Source of the DNA: Branchipolynoe longqiensis
Taxonomy: Eukaryota > Annelida > Polychaeta > Phyllodocida > Polynoidae
NCBI GenBank assembly: GCA_030323885.1
Contig: CM059186.1
Location: forward strand, 169,865,230 to 169,929,229
DNA length: 64,000 nucleotides
Reading direction: 5' to 3'
The notes below the pieces were generated by a model. It worked only from the letters and a program-made list of their open reading frames with translations. It ran no database searches and was not told the origin of the DNA. Shown here piece by piece: positions 32,324 to 41,869 of this stretch. The position numbers and the translations under genes are program-made. The stretch's first letter is position 1. Every line of letters begins with the position of its first letter.

Positions 32324-32622
32324 GTAAGTAACTTTCTACACGCACCCATTGCTGGAACCTATGTTCACCTCACAAGTCTCTAGTGCTCAGCATTGGAAAA
32401 CAAATACACATTACAGTCGAATAATATCACAAATAAAAAGGCAAAACAAAACCCAAAGATATATAAGATTTTCTCCGAGCGAGTGGAGGATTGGCCCCGC
32501 GCAGGAGGTGGAGCGGTGCATGCTGGTACCCCACCCCCACCCCGGATAGGGAGGGGTAGGGTGCAGGACACTACAGGCATTATTACACGTGATAAAGGGT
32601 TTATCACTATTAATGTACATGT

Positions 32623-33002
32623 ATAGAGTAAAATCTCTCTAAATCGACTAACCACGTGACAGCCTTTAAATGGTCCATTTAGGGATGTGATTGGATCAGG
32701 AAGTTTTTTTTATCATTATGTAGTGGTCTGCACTGACCTCTCAGGCAAGTAACCACATAGACAGGTAGGCGTGGGTAGTGTGTTGATATTAGGGAGCCTA
32801 GGTGGTGTAATGGTTAGCAGACTGGCCTGGAATGCAAAGAGATGTGGGTTCGAGTCCCGCTCTAGGCGCAATATTTCCCATTTTCATCACCCCCACGACA
32901 GTTACAATGGTATTGTATGGGCGATCGTTTGGGACCCAAATAAAGCAATCAATATACGGGAGTGGTCGATCTGTGGAGGCGGTCGGTTAAAGAGGTTTTA
33001 CC

Positions 33003-33006
<4 letters not shown>
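32623..33006. repeat. Tigger-like MITE split by a SINE
   Basis: Ends agagtaaaatctctctaaat and aaagaggttttaccgta match 254-425; a family A SINE sits inside. Confidence 0.6.
32722..32899 (+). repeat. tRNA-derived SINE, family A
   Basis: tggtctgcactgacctctc leader, cctaggtggtgtaatggtta head, gggttcgagtcccgctc B box, ggcgcaatatttcccatttt tail. Confidence 0.88.
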
Positions 33007-33040
<34 letters not shown>

Positions 33041-33045
33041 TATCA

Positions 33046-33500
33046 ATTATGGAGCTAGTGGTACATGCGTGAGGCGGAGACAAGCGAGGAGGACGCGGCA
33101 GGTGGCGCCACCAGGCGAGGCAGAAGGCCTGACCAGTAGATGACTGGAAGAGTGTCAGTTAGTAGGTGTAGTGTCAGGTTGATTCATAGATAAGCGGTTT
33201 CCAATTAATTATACTTGTATAATTTCTTTTGCAGCACATATACATGGACACCTCATTCTGTTTAAAACATTGTAGTAATGGTTGGCTATACCTCAGCAGG
33301 CTGCATTTAAGTTCTTTTACAATAGGTCCTGCTTCTTCATGTGCCACTCCCTAGGACTGACAACATATTATTTTCTTTTCGCTGAAATGATTAAAAGCAG
33401 TGATCCGTGACTGAGCCGACCATACTCCTCCCCAAGGTGCATATTTCTGCTTCAATAGCAAACACAGATAATGTTATCGATATCCATTCATTCACTAGTT
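33046..33500. other. Foldback-family fragment; no gene
   Basis: ggtggcgccacc at 33101-33112 and attatacttgtataattt near 33210 mark the family seen at 62599-62850. The rest is non-coding. Confidence 0.45.
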
Positions 33501-33504
33501 TCCC

Positions 33505-33556
33505 TCATATGACTTTAGATGTTGCTAGGACGTAAAACAACAACAAACAAACAACA
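33505..33556 (+). repeat. SINE 3'-end fragment
   Basis: Only the conserved 3' stub and tail: atgactttagatgttgctag, gacgtaaaacaacaac, aaacaaac. Confidence 0.75.
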
Positions 33557-33591
33557 ACTAGTTTCCCATTGGTACTTGGGCACCGTTAGTT

Positions 33592-33947
33592 GATTAAAGT
33601 TGCACAGTCCGATGGTTTTAAGTTTCTGTCATTTTCTGAGATAAACATATTAGGTTGATCGTTATAATGTACTTTACTTTACTTTGAAGTAGTTTTTATT
33701 TTAAATGGCTAACTTTCAAGATATTTCAAGTGTGAACATGGGAAATTAATTTTGGCAAGCACGCCAAAACTCAGACACTATAGGTTTCTGCAGTAACTGG
33801 TTCTATTAAATTGCCTCAGTATTCCCTTCTATGTGGCCACAAATGTTTAATAAGTGCATCAATATCTAATTTAGACATGTAGAATCAGATCCTGATAATT
33901 GTTTTGGTTTTGAAAATTTGATGTTTTCATCGGACTATACAGCTTTA
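33592..33947 (+). repeat. MITE family M (AAAGTTGCA...TGCAGCTTT)
   Basis: Full copy: ttaaagttgcacagtccgat at the left and atcggactatacagcttta at the right, about 350 bp. The interior (ctttactttgaagtag, ggttctattaaattgcc, gtttaataagtgcatca) is shared with copies at 36555, 39447, 43762, 47473, 57455 and others. Frequent nested insertions suggest a once very active family. Confidence 0.82.
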
Positions 33948-34059
33948 AGCAAGGGAAATTTCAATCACGGACAATGGGGACCTTTCATGAGCCATTTCTC
34001 TATACACTTGGTGGCAGCACCCATTCCCGGTCCAAGTCGGCCATCATGGTTGGATAGAA

Positions 34060-34980
34060 GGGTGTAGGTGTGTGCTGGTGGTGTAGGTGTGTGGTGGGGG
34101 TGTAGGTGTGCGGTGGGGTGTAGGTGTGTGGTGGGTGTGTAGGTGTGTGGTGGGGGTTTAGGGATGTGGTGGAGGTGTAGGTGTGTGGTGTGTGTGGTGG
34201 TGTAGGTGTGTGTGGGTGGTGTGTGGTGGGTGTGTAGGTGTGTGATTGAGGTGTATGTGTGTGTGGTGAGGGTGTAGGAGTGTGTGGTGTAGGTGTGGTG
34301 TGTGTGTGGTGGGGGGTTAGGTGTGTGGTGGTGGTGTAAGGGGTACTGGGGGTGTAGGTGTGTGTTGTGGGGTGTAGGGGGTATAGGTGTGTGTGGTGGG
34401 GTGTGTGGTAGGGCTTTAGGGCTGTGGTGGGTGTGGAGGTGTGTGGTGGGGGTTTAGGGATGCTAAAGATTGTGAGGTGTCGCTCTGCAAGACACCCCTA
34501 CACCTCCACCACAAACCACCTACACCCCCACCACACACACCGTCAACCCCCACCACACATCTACACCCCCATCCCTAATCCTGCACCACACCCATACACC
34601 CCACCACACCCATACACCCCTCCACACCCATACACCTGACCAGACCCACTCACCACGCACCCCTACCACACACCCCTACATCCCAATACACCCCCACCAC
34701 ACAAACAAATCCTCACCACACCCCTACACCTCTACACCACACCTACCACACAAACATATGCCCCCATCACCCACCCACCATACACCTACACCCCAACCAC
34801 ACGCACCACACCATACCAACTCACCACACACCCCACACCCCAACCACACACCCCTAAATCCACACACACCCCCACCACACACACCAAAATCCTCACCACA
34901 CCCCCACACCTCCACCACACAAACATACACCCCAACCACACCCACCACACCATACACGCTCACCACACACTAAAGCATAC
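34060..34980. repeat. Inverted GT-rich/AC-rich minisatellite pair
   Basis: 34060-34455 is built of ggtgtaggtgtgtggtggg-like units; 34490-34975 is built of the complement (ccaccacacacctacac). The switch point has a GGTGTC-loop-GACACC hairpin at 34475-34495. Confidence 0.9.
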
Positions 34981-35029
34981 AGAGACCGGCATGGTCCACC
35001 ATCTGACGAGAGAGTCATGCAAACTGAAA

Positions 35030-35207
35030 GGTCCCCATTGGTCTTCCTCATTCCATTTCTCCTTGCCCTATCCTAGTAATGCCAAACGCTGGACTAGGTA
35101 GCGACAACTATAACTTTTAAGCCATTGGTTTGACTCGACCAGGGTTCGAATCCCATGACCTACCAAAATGGGAATCGGGCACTCAACTCACTTGGCCATC
35201 GCACCTT
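35030..35207 (-). repeat. tRNA-derived SINE, family C
   Basis: Antisense: cttcctcattccatttctcc, ccattggtttgactcgacc, then gggaatcgggcactcaactc and a head ending near ggccatcgcacc. Confidence 0.8.
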
Positions 35208-35603
35208 TTCACTGTATGTATAAATTTGACAATCAAACTTGGAGGAAATAATACTAATTTCGCTTCTTTTTTTTTTTTAAATCAACAGAATTTGGCTGTG
35301 CAATATTTTCGCCATGTTTAGTCTTTGAAAAAATGTTGAACATCGTGATAACCTGGCACTGACTGCTAAGAGACATTCCATAAATACCAATGACCTTCAC
35401 AACCATAACAATATGCGTATTAGGTTTGACACCCCCCCCCCTTTCTCTCTCTCTTTCTCGATCCTATTCTTATATTACCTTGGCTGTTGCCCGGATGAAA
35501 AACCCCAGAGAAACTCTAATTCTAAGAAAAATAAACAATGATAAAATATGACCAATGTTATGTCTTGAAAAGCAATCCAAACATGGCTTTTACCCTTTCT
35601 TGC

Positions 35604-35958
35604 CCCCCCCCCCATCCCCCTCCCCCACCCCCACCCCCAACCTCACCCCCACCCCACCCCCAGCCCCACCCCCACCCTCACCCCCACCCCTAAGCCCGCC
35701 CTCACCCCACCCCAACCCCATCCCCAATCCCACCCCAACTCCAACCTCACCCCCACCCTCACCCCACCCCCACCCCCCACCCCCACCCCACCTCACCCCC
35801 ATCCTCACCCCCATCCCACCCCCAACCCCACCCTCACCCCCCACCCCAACCCCACCCCCAACCTCAACCCCCCTCACCCCCCACCCCAACCTCACCCCCA
35901 CCCCACCCCCAACCTCACCCCACCCCACCCCACCCTCACCCCCACCCTCACCACTCCT
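35604..35958 (+). repeat. C-rich (CCCCAC/CCTCA) minisatellite
   Basis: About 355 bp of cccccaccc, ccaacctca and cacccccat units, 100 bp upstream of exon 3. The open Pro-rich and Gly-rich frames are artefacts. The opposite strand is G-rich. Confidence 0.93.
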
Positions 35959-36064
35959 TCCAAACATTGCTCAGATTGTGAAGACTCTAACTATTTATGG
36001 ATCATCCAGAAAAACAACACAATCAACTGTTGCCACTGTTTAGTTTTTGTTTCTATGAATGTAG

Positions 36065-36188
36065 GTATGCATTCCAGCGAGAAAGGCGCCTGTTTGAGTG
36101 CAGGAAGGAGAACGACTCGTGTCGTGGATTTCCCTTCTGTTGTGGAAGTCTAAGCTGTTACTGGGTCGGTGGCTTCAGTCCCTTCAGG
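36065..36188 (+). CDS. Secreted Cys-rich protein, exon 3 (module 1)
   Basis: Acceptor gaatgtag (AG 36063-36064), donor GTAAGT at 36189. One base completes the Glu codon, then 41 codons (residues 37-77), ending in phase 0. Cysteines at residues 48, 55, 61, 62 and 67 give C-x6-C-x5-CC-x4-C, and the sixth (81) comes from exon 4, 13 residues later. This spacing is that of an inhibitor-cystine-knot or colipase-like fold. Such folds occur in protease inhibitors, hormones, immune peptides and toxins, so the role cannot be named. Exon 4 repeats the same spacing, which suggests module duplication. Confidence 0.78.
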
Positions 36189-36550
36189 GTAAGTACCAGC
36201 ACTAAAGTGCACAGTCCGATGAAATCATCAACATCTTCAAAACCAAGACATCTACCTACATTTGATCCTACATAGCCAACTTGCGCCAAATATTTTAAAA
36301 AAACAATGAGTGATCGTCCCTCCACGTGCCTGAAAAATCTTCCGCCCCTGAATTTTAAAATTGTTATATATTGGTTTTAACTGTTACAAATGCATCGCTA
36401 GCAGCAATTTAACTTTTGTAAGCACACAATCTGTGGAATATAGTTATGTATTACATCTAAGTCATACACCAGACATTATGTGTAACTGGGGGAAAGAAAT
36501 TAAATAAAAACTGCCCACCCGACCCTGATTTCTGTCATCAAAAGGATGAT
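36189..36550. other. Intron 3 start; MITE family M end fragment
   Basis: Soon after the donor, 36211-36262 matches one end of MITE M (gtgcacagtccgatgaaatc, ttcaaaaccaa). The rest is unassigned. Confidence 0.55.
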
Positions 36551-36554
36551 CACC

Positions 36555-37204
36555 AACTTTTTAAAGTTTTATTTGACCTTAGATACTGGTGCACTTATTA
36601 AACATTTTTTGGCGTATATATGGGAATGCTATTTAATAGAACCTGCTTACGCTGAAGTCTATGGTGTCACTATCTAAAGACAGGGTTTAGGTGAAAGGAT
36701 GCTGTAACAAATAACAAAAATCTGAATGGAACGGGATCCTCTCCTACAAGCCTGCATGTCACCCAAGTAGATGTACATAGTAGGCTAAGGTATCATTACT
36801 CAGACTAGACAAAAAAAACTGGAAAATTACAAAAAAACTAACATAGGCTATTACTAACAACCAAAATTGCAGAAGGCTGACCCGAGCAGACACAGGTAAA
36901 CACTCCTGGGCAAAGGAACAGATCAAGACAGCACCACAGCTGTCCAGCGTTGAAAACAAGCACCCTAACAGGAGCTTATACGTTATGGGCAGAGTAAATA
37001 CCTCGTCAATAACATTTATTTTTTTTATTTTGACGTGTTTGTCTAAATTAATTTGGCATGTTTTCATTTCAAATAGCTCCAAAGTTAGCCATTGCAAAAC
37101 AAGTTACTTCAAATTAAAGTAAAGTGGATTCTAACGATCACGCTAATGTGTTTATCTCAGAGAATTACAGAAATTCAAAACCATCGGACTATGCAGCTTT
37201 GAGT
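36555..37204 (-). repeat. MITE family M, interrupted copy
   Basis: Antisense copy with ctggtgcacttattaaacat and atagaacctgcttac on the left and ccatcggactatgcagcttt at 37181-37200. A stretch of about 300 bp near 36700-37010 is foreign. Confidence 0.65.
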
Positions 37205-38060
37205 ATTTATTAACTGATATGGGGTTTGAGGTCTGAGGGACTCCGCATCTGGATGATACACACTCCACAGGCCTCATGGTCTCAAACCCCAAACAAAGGC
37301 AAATAGAGCAATTATTAAATGGTATTTGCCTATAACATTTTGCCATTTTAAGTAAGAGGAAGACTCTTACCAAGAAAATAAAGAAAAACTAACATAGATC
37401 ACTAACCACAAACCATAATCTTAAGAAACACAGACCGATAAGCCCAGCATTGAAAACAAGCTCGATCATCCGAACTTATATGCTATGGACAGTATACAGA
37501 TCCCATAAAAAAAAAAAAAAGTAGCAGAAAGTGAAATATTATTGAACTTCCACAAATAACCAAAATATCTTGAAGTGATATCAGCCTGGTCAGTCCGATG
37601 TCGGTGTTATCGCACCAAGAAGGCTCCTTGTTGGAAGGGCGGATGTCACTAGGGAACATGCATTATCAACCCGTTCTAGGAAATTAATAAATGACTTTCA
37701 TTAGCAGTTGATTTATTAGTCAGGTTATATTTAACTAATAAAGGTTCCTATGAACCAAATAAATGGGTTTTTGTGGTTACATTGTGGTGGTTGTTTTCAT
37801 ATTCCAGTCAATCTAAATTGGTCTCATATAATTAATATTCACATAAGAAAATGTCAACATCGAAACTGGGTGCATTTACATCTCAACAATTGACTTAAAA
37901 AATCTACAAATCAACATTGAAATAATCCCGACAGCGAACATTTAAATACTATAGACTATACATTGAAGCTATAAATCATAAGTCGTATACTTGTTTGTTG
38001 GTGGGGTGGCGGGTGCGTCCTGGAAATATCAGGTCATCAAGTAATATAACACTTGTAACA
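37205..38060. other. No gene recognised
   Basis: AT-rich intronic sequence, with an A14 run near 37507-37520. A part (37370-37500) resembles 36840-36980 (aaaactaacatagg, ttgaaaacaagc, aacttatatgctatgg), so an older duplicated repeat is present. Confidence 0.5.
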
Positions 38061-38061
38061 G

Positions 38062-38335
38062 TGCACATTCGTGGACACTTTATAGTGCTGCTCCACTCGG
38101 ATGCCATTCCGCCAGCACCATGTCCCGCTATCCCACACAGTCACATTATCCTGACACTCAGCCAACCAGTCCTTGCCTTATCCTAATAATGCCGAGGGCC
38201 TGGCTAGGAAGCGCCAAGTATAAACTTTTAAGTCATTGGTTTGACTCGACTAGGGTTCAAACCTGTGTGTTTGAATCCCACGATCTACCAAAACGGGAGA
38301 CGGACGCTGAACTCATTCAGCCATTGCGTCTGGTA
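38062..38335 (-). repeat. tRNA-derived SINE, family B
   Basis: Antisense copy ending gccattgcgtctggta, 78 bp before exon 4; the tip of the 3' domain is missing. Confidence 0.85.
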
Positions 38336-38413
38336 TTGACTAATTGACCACCATGGGGATGTTTCACTACAAACCCCACCTGTCCTTCCTGTGCTGACTT
38401 TGTTGTCTTCCAG

Positions 38414-38569
38414 CCTGGTAAGTGCGTGATGTGCATTGGAGAGAACCTGGACTGTCAGAGAGATACGGGGTGCTGCGGCGGTCTCATCTGTGACAGCCAC
38501 GACAAACTCAACATCAACGGCATCTGTCGGAAACCCCGCTCATCAGGAGCCTGCTACCGGGTCGACCAG
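38414..38569 (+). CDS. Secreted Cys-rich protein, exon 4 (module 2)
   Basis: Acceptor ttgtcttccag (AG 38412-38413), donor GTGAGC at 38570; 52 codons (residues 78-129), phase 0 at both ends. Cysteines at 81, 84, 91, 97, 98, 103, 115 and 124. From 84 the spacing is C-x6-C-x5-CC-x4-C-x11-C, the same pattern as module 1. The phase 0 borders make this exon freely duplicable. A 3' LINE fragment begins within 20 bp after its donor. Confidence 0.82.
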
Positions 38570-38584
38570 GTGAGCTCTAGCGTC

Positions 38585-39030
38585 CAGCCACTCATCATCA
38601 TCATCATCGTCAGATCCTTAACCGCGAGGGTCGTCAGGGTACCATAGATGACTTTGCAGCCAGTTATCTCATTTGTTTGCCGTTCTCTACTACCCTCTGG
38701 TGCTTGCCAAACTCCAGGCCTGTCCATTCATTCATTGATGTCGTCTTCCCACCTCTTCCTTTGATTGCCTTGTTTTCTCCAACCTTTAACTGTGCCTTGC
38801 AACATGGTTTTGGCCAGAACTGATGAACGGGAAATATAGCCATACCACTGGAGCTTGCATCTCTTTATGACTGTCCGGAGATCTTTGTGTGATTCAATTG
38901 CCTGCTGGACCTTGGCATGGACTTCCCCATTGGTGACATGGTCTTTCTATGAGATGGTTAGTATCTTGTGGTAGCACGTTATGTCCATCGTTTGTATTCT
39001 GTCTTCCTTGGAGCTATGCTGCGAGAGTCC
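38585..39030 (-). pseudogene. LINE 3' end, antisense
   Basis: Reading the minus strand from 38880 down gives a typical non-LTR pol C-terminus (KLQWYGYISRSSVLAKTMLQ, GTVKGWRKQGNQRKRWEDDI, EWTGLEFGKHQR) ending near 38700. A short 3' end with a gatgatgatgatg tail follows (catcatcatc on +, 38588-38605). It is a different LINE family from the one at 27332. Confidence 0.75.
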
Positions 39031-39096
39031 ATGATTCACCAACCAATCACAAACAGGTTTAGTCGCCGCCCGTATCTGGGTCACGTCAAGTGGTTT

Positions 39097-39376
39097 AAAG
39101 AGCCAGTGACATGACCAACACAACTTTACTTAAAGAGGGAGTGACATGACCAACACAACTTTACTTAAAGAGGCAGTGACATGACCAACACAACTTTACT
39201 TAAAGAGGCAGTGACATGACCAACACAACTTTACTTAAAGAGGGAGTGACATGACCAACACAACTTTACTTAAAGAGGCAGTGACATGACCAACACAACT
39301 TTACTTAAAGAGGCAGTGACATGACCAACACAACTTTACTTAAAGAGCCAGTGACATGACCAACACAACTTTACTT
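39097..39376 (+). repeat. 35-bp minisatellite, exactly eight units
   Basis: Unit aaagaggcagtgacatgacc + aacacaactttactt, 8 x 35 = 280 bp with only 1-2 variable positions (gaggcag, gaggga, gagcca). It runs into ttattcataattagcatgac, and a single diverged unit occurs at 13255-13290. Confidence 0.95.
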
Positions 39377-39446
39377 ATTCATAATTAGCATGACCAAATA
39401 TGACTCCTTATAATTGGGACTACCTAATTTCTGGAGATATTCAGAG

Positions 39447-39677
39447 CTTAAACTTGCCTAGTCCGATATTTTTTGAATTTCTGCCACATTTTAAGATAAA
39501 TAGATTAGCTTGTTCATGTTAATCTACCATACTTTAGTTTGAAGTAACTTTTATTTCCAATGGCTAACTTTGGAGATATTTGAAGTGAAAACATGTCAAA
39601 TTAATTTGTTGGACACCAGAGGCTCTAGTGGTGGCAGGTTGACCGTGTTCTGCCTTTATCGGACTATGTAGCTTTAA
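39447..39677 (+). repeat. MITE family M, shortened copy
   Basis: cttgcctagtccgatatttt at the left, tatcggactatgtagctt at the right; about 120 bp shorter than the full form. Confidence 0.7.
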
Positions 39678-39679
39678 TT

Positions 39680-40235
39680 GGTCGTAATGCGAAGCATTGC
39701 GCTTGATGTGTGGAGAGGAAGAGACCCTCCCCCCGCCTCCCCGGTCGTCGCGCAGCATTCTCACCTTGCGCGACGCCCGCCTCTCAGCTTTCTTCCTCCC
39801 CCTCCCCCTGGCCTTGCTTTCGCTCCTCACCTGTCACCGCCCTCCTGCCCTCCCTTATAAGGCCGCCCGCCGGCCTCTCTCAGTCATTCGCCTTCCAGCC
39901 CTCCTCCATGCTCTGCCCTTTTTCCTCCACCCACCCACCCAACTTTCTCCTCCTCTCTTCTCTTCTCTTTCAGCTGGTGGAGGGCTCCTCGGCGCCCCCT
40001 CCCCTCACATGAACTTTTACCTCTGCTCCGTATGAGCCCTGTTATAGACTCTCTTGTTCTTTTCTCTGCTCCTCATGAGCCTTACCTTCCCTGTACCATG
40101 TACCTGCTCCTCCTGAGCTGTTCACTGTTGCCATGTTTGCCCCCTCTGTTGCCAGAGGCGCCTCAATAAACGCCTCTTTTTCCACCCCCGCCTTGCTTTC
40201 TTCCTTTTCGCACATCAAGGCTGAAACTGTAGTGA
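39680..40235 (+). mobile_element. Deleted relic of a GC-rich Ngaro-like element
   Basis: The left part (ggtcgtaatgcgaagcattg, ccttataaggccg) matches the A repeat of the element at 44194. The right part (gctggtggagggctcctcgg, caataaacgcctcttttt) matches its 3' end at 47078-47310. All coding sequence between is gone. AATAAA lies at 40166-40171. Confidence 0.68.
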
Positions 40236-40263
40236 GAGCGTCTGTCATCAAGCTGTGCCTATT

Positions 40264-40446
40264 GTAGTGGTCTGCACTTACCTCTCAGGGAAGGAGCCTC
40301 ATAGACAGGTAGGCATGGGTAGTGTGCCGATATCAGGGAGCCTAGGTGGTGTAATGGTTAGCACACTGGCCCGGAATGCAAAGAGATGTGGGTTCGAGTC
40401 CCGCTCGAGGCGCAATATTTCCCATTTTCATCACCCCCATGACACT
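40264..40446 (+). repeat. tRNA-derived SINE, family A
   Basis: Full copy: tggtctgcacttacctctca, gtggtgtaatggttagcaca, gggttcgagtcccgctcga, gcaatatttcccattttcat. Confidence 0.9.
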
Positions 40447-40576
40447 GGTTGCCGTGACCAGGATCCTGTACAAGCTACACGCTGTATAGTTGTTGAACCT
40501 GTATGTAAGTGCGTTGCATTGCCTGTATGTATGTAATTGTAAGCATTAAAAGACTTACAATTCCAGGGGGACGAGT

Positions 40577-40758
40577 GTAGTGGTCTGCACTGACCTCTCA
40601 GGCAAGGAGCCGCATAGACAGGTAGGCGTGGGTAGTGTGTTGATATCATGGAGCCTAGGTGGTGTAATCGTTAGCACACTGGCCTGGAATGCAAAGAGAT
40701 GTGGGTTCGAGTCCCGCTCTAGGCACAATATTTCCCATTTTCATCACCCCCACGACAC
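40577..40758 (+). repeat. tRNA-derived SINE, family A
   Basis: A second full copy 130 bp downstream in the same orientation; one head change (gtaatcgttagc). Confidence 0.9.
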
Positions 40759-40928
40759 TATTATTAGACTCTTTAGCCGTCATGACCCATGTCAGCTAAT
40801 GAGGATCACTTCTTCAGATATAACGGCTTTCTGTATGGAATAGAATTGAACCCGCACAGCACTGGCAGCGAATGAGCGCAAACAATCATTCACACCCTTC
40901 AATTGTCTTTTTTCTTTATTTTGGATAC

Positions 40929-41153
40929 ACTAGTTGATTAAGCAGCGAAAATTTGAATCACAGACAATTGGTCTTCCTCATTCCACTACTCCTTGTCCTA
41001 TCCCATTAATGCAAAGTGACTGACTAGGTAGTGACAAGTATATCTTTTTATGTGAGTGGTTTGACTCGACGAGGGTTGGAACCCACAGATTTGAATCCCA
41101 TGATACCAAAAAGGGCGGCAGACACTCAACTCATTTGGCCACCCCATCTGGTG
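40929..41153 (-). repeat. tRNA-derived SINE, family C
   Basis: Antisense copy whose head end (ggccaccccatctggt) lies 36 bp before exon 5, within the likely branch-point region. Confidence 0.85.
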
Positions 41154-41189
41154 TCCAATTTGATATTGTTCTCTTTCTTTGTATTGCAG

Positions 41190-41264
41190 TGCTTGTACAC
41201 GTGTAAGCGGCCATACTACAAGAGCCAAGGCTACTGTACAGCCGAACCCGTTGTGAAGACCTAG
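41190..41264 (+). CDS. Secreted Cys-rich protein, exon 5 and stop
   Basis: Acceptor ctttctttgtattgcag (AG 41188-41189), 24 codons plus TAG (41262-41264), entered in phase 0. It contributes Cys 130, 134 and 145 of the 153-residue product, making 16 in all, an even number consistent with full disulphide pairing. The 3'UTR follows, with AATAAA at 41419-41424. Confidence 0.75.
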   Translation, partial: CLYTCKRPYYKSQGYCTAEPVVKT

Positions 41265-41336
41265 AGAAATGTTGTCTGCCAAGACAAGACGTGCGGACCT
41301 ATCTACTTCCAGGTCACTACGACGCTGGATGTAGGG

Positions 41337-41381
41337 ATGTTGTACGTCCTGGCAACATCTACGGTCGTATCAGGAGAGGGA
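41337..41381 (-). repeat. SINE 3'-domain fragment in the 3'UTR
   Basis: gttgtacgtcctggcaacat and ctacggtcgtatcagga match the conserved 3' domain of SINE family B in antisense, placed between the stop codon and AATAAA. A second fragment lies at 41537-41592, after the polyA signal. Confidence 0.65.
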
Positions 41382-41418
41382 TTCATTAGAATGAATCTGC
41401 TTGTATACATGTGCAGTA

Positions 41419-41424
41419 AATAAA
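41419..41424 (+). terminator. Polyadenylation signal of the Cys-rich gene
   Basis: Canonical AATAAA 155 bp after the stop codon, the first one downstream. Confidence 0.55.
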
Positions 41425-41869
41425 CGCGTTCAAGCAATATGTATCCATACCTCTTCTGATTCTTCTTTTAAATTATGTAAATACAAAATAGTGTCCTAGG
41501 GGTGTGAAGAAAATGGGTTGGCTCATTGTTGGAATGTTACGTCCTGGCAACATCTAAGGTCATATCAGGACGGGTACCTACCGACTTGTTGTAAAAATAT
41601 ACGGATTTTCGGTTAAGAATTATATATTGGCAGAGAGCATTATTAGTCTTGGGCGACGGGGTGGGGACGATGTTATATAAACTAAAAGTAATAATATCCC
41701 ACTCCCATTATGACATGATATAGGCTGTGTGCAATATATGTTCGTATATTATGCCTGAGATTGCTGAAGAGATGTTCCTATATAAGAGGCAGTACATGAT
41801 TGTTGAAATGTTTCTCTATGCATCCATAAAGAGTGCAATTGGAGAAAAGACCATTTTAACGGAGATCTA

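Larger units (their letters stand above)
31906..32372 (+). repeat. 105-106-bp tandem repeat carrying four microexon copies
   Basis: Four full units plus partial units at both ends. Each has ttcacctcatgat, a T-rich tract ttgttttgtttgtag, 34 coding bases, then gtaagtaactttctac. Exon starts are spaced 106, 105 and 106 bp. Confidence 0.93.

Noticed and set aside
31906..32372. CRISPR-like array of regularly spaced repeats
   Set aside because: The spacers are also conserved, units include splice sites and a coding exon, and the genome is eukaryotic.
35555..36043. Pro-rich 162-codon frame
   Set aside because: Produced by the CCCCAC minisatellite; only the adjacent exon 3 segment has independent support.
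39097..39376. CRISPR-like 35-bp repeats
   Set aside because: Units are directly adjacent without spacers.
40344..40420. Functional tRNA gene
   Set aside because: The A- and B-box-like parts belong to a SINE head repeated many times with a fixed leader and tail; the acceptor stem does not pair.
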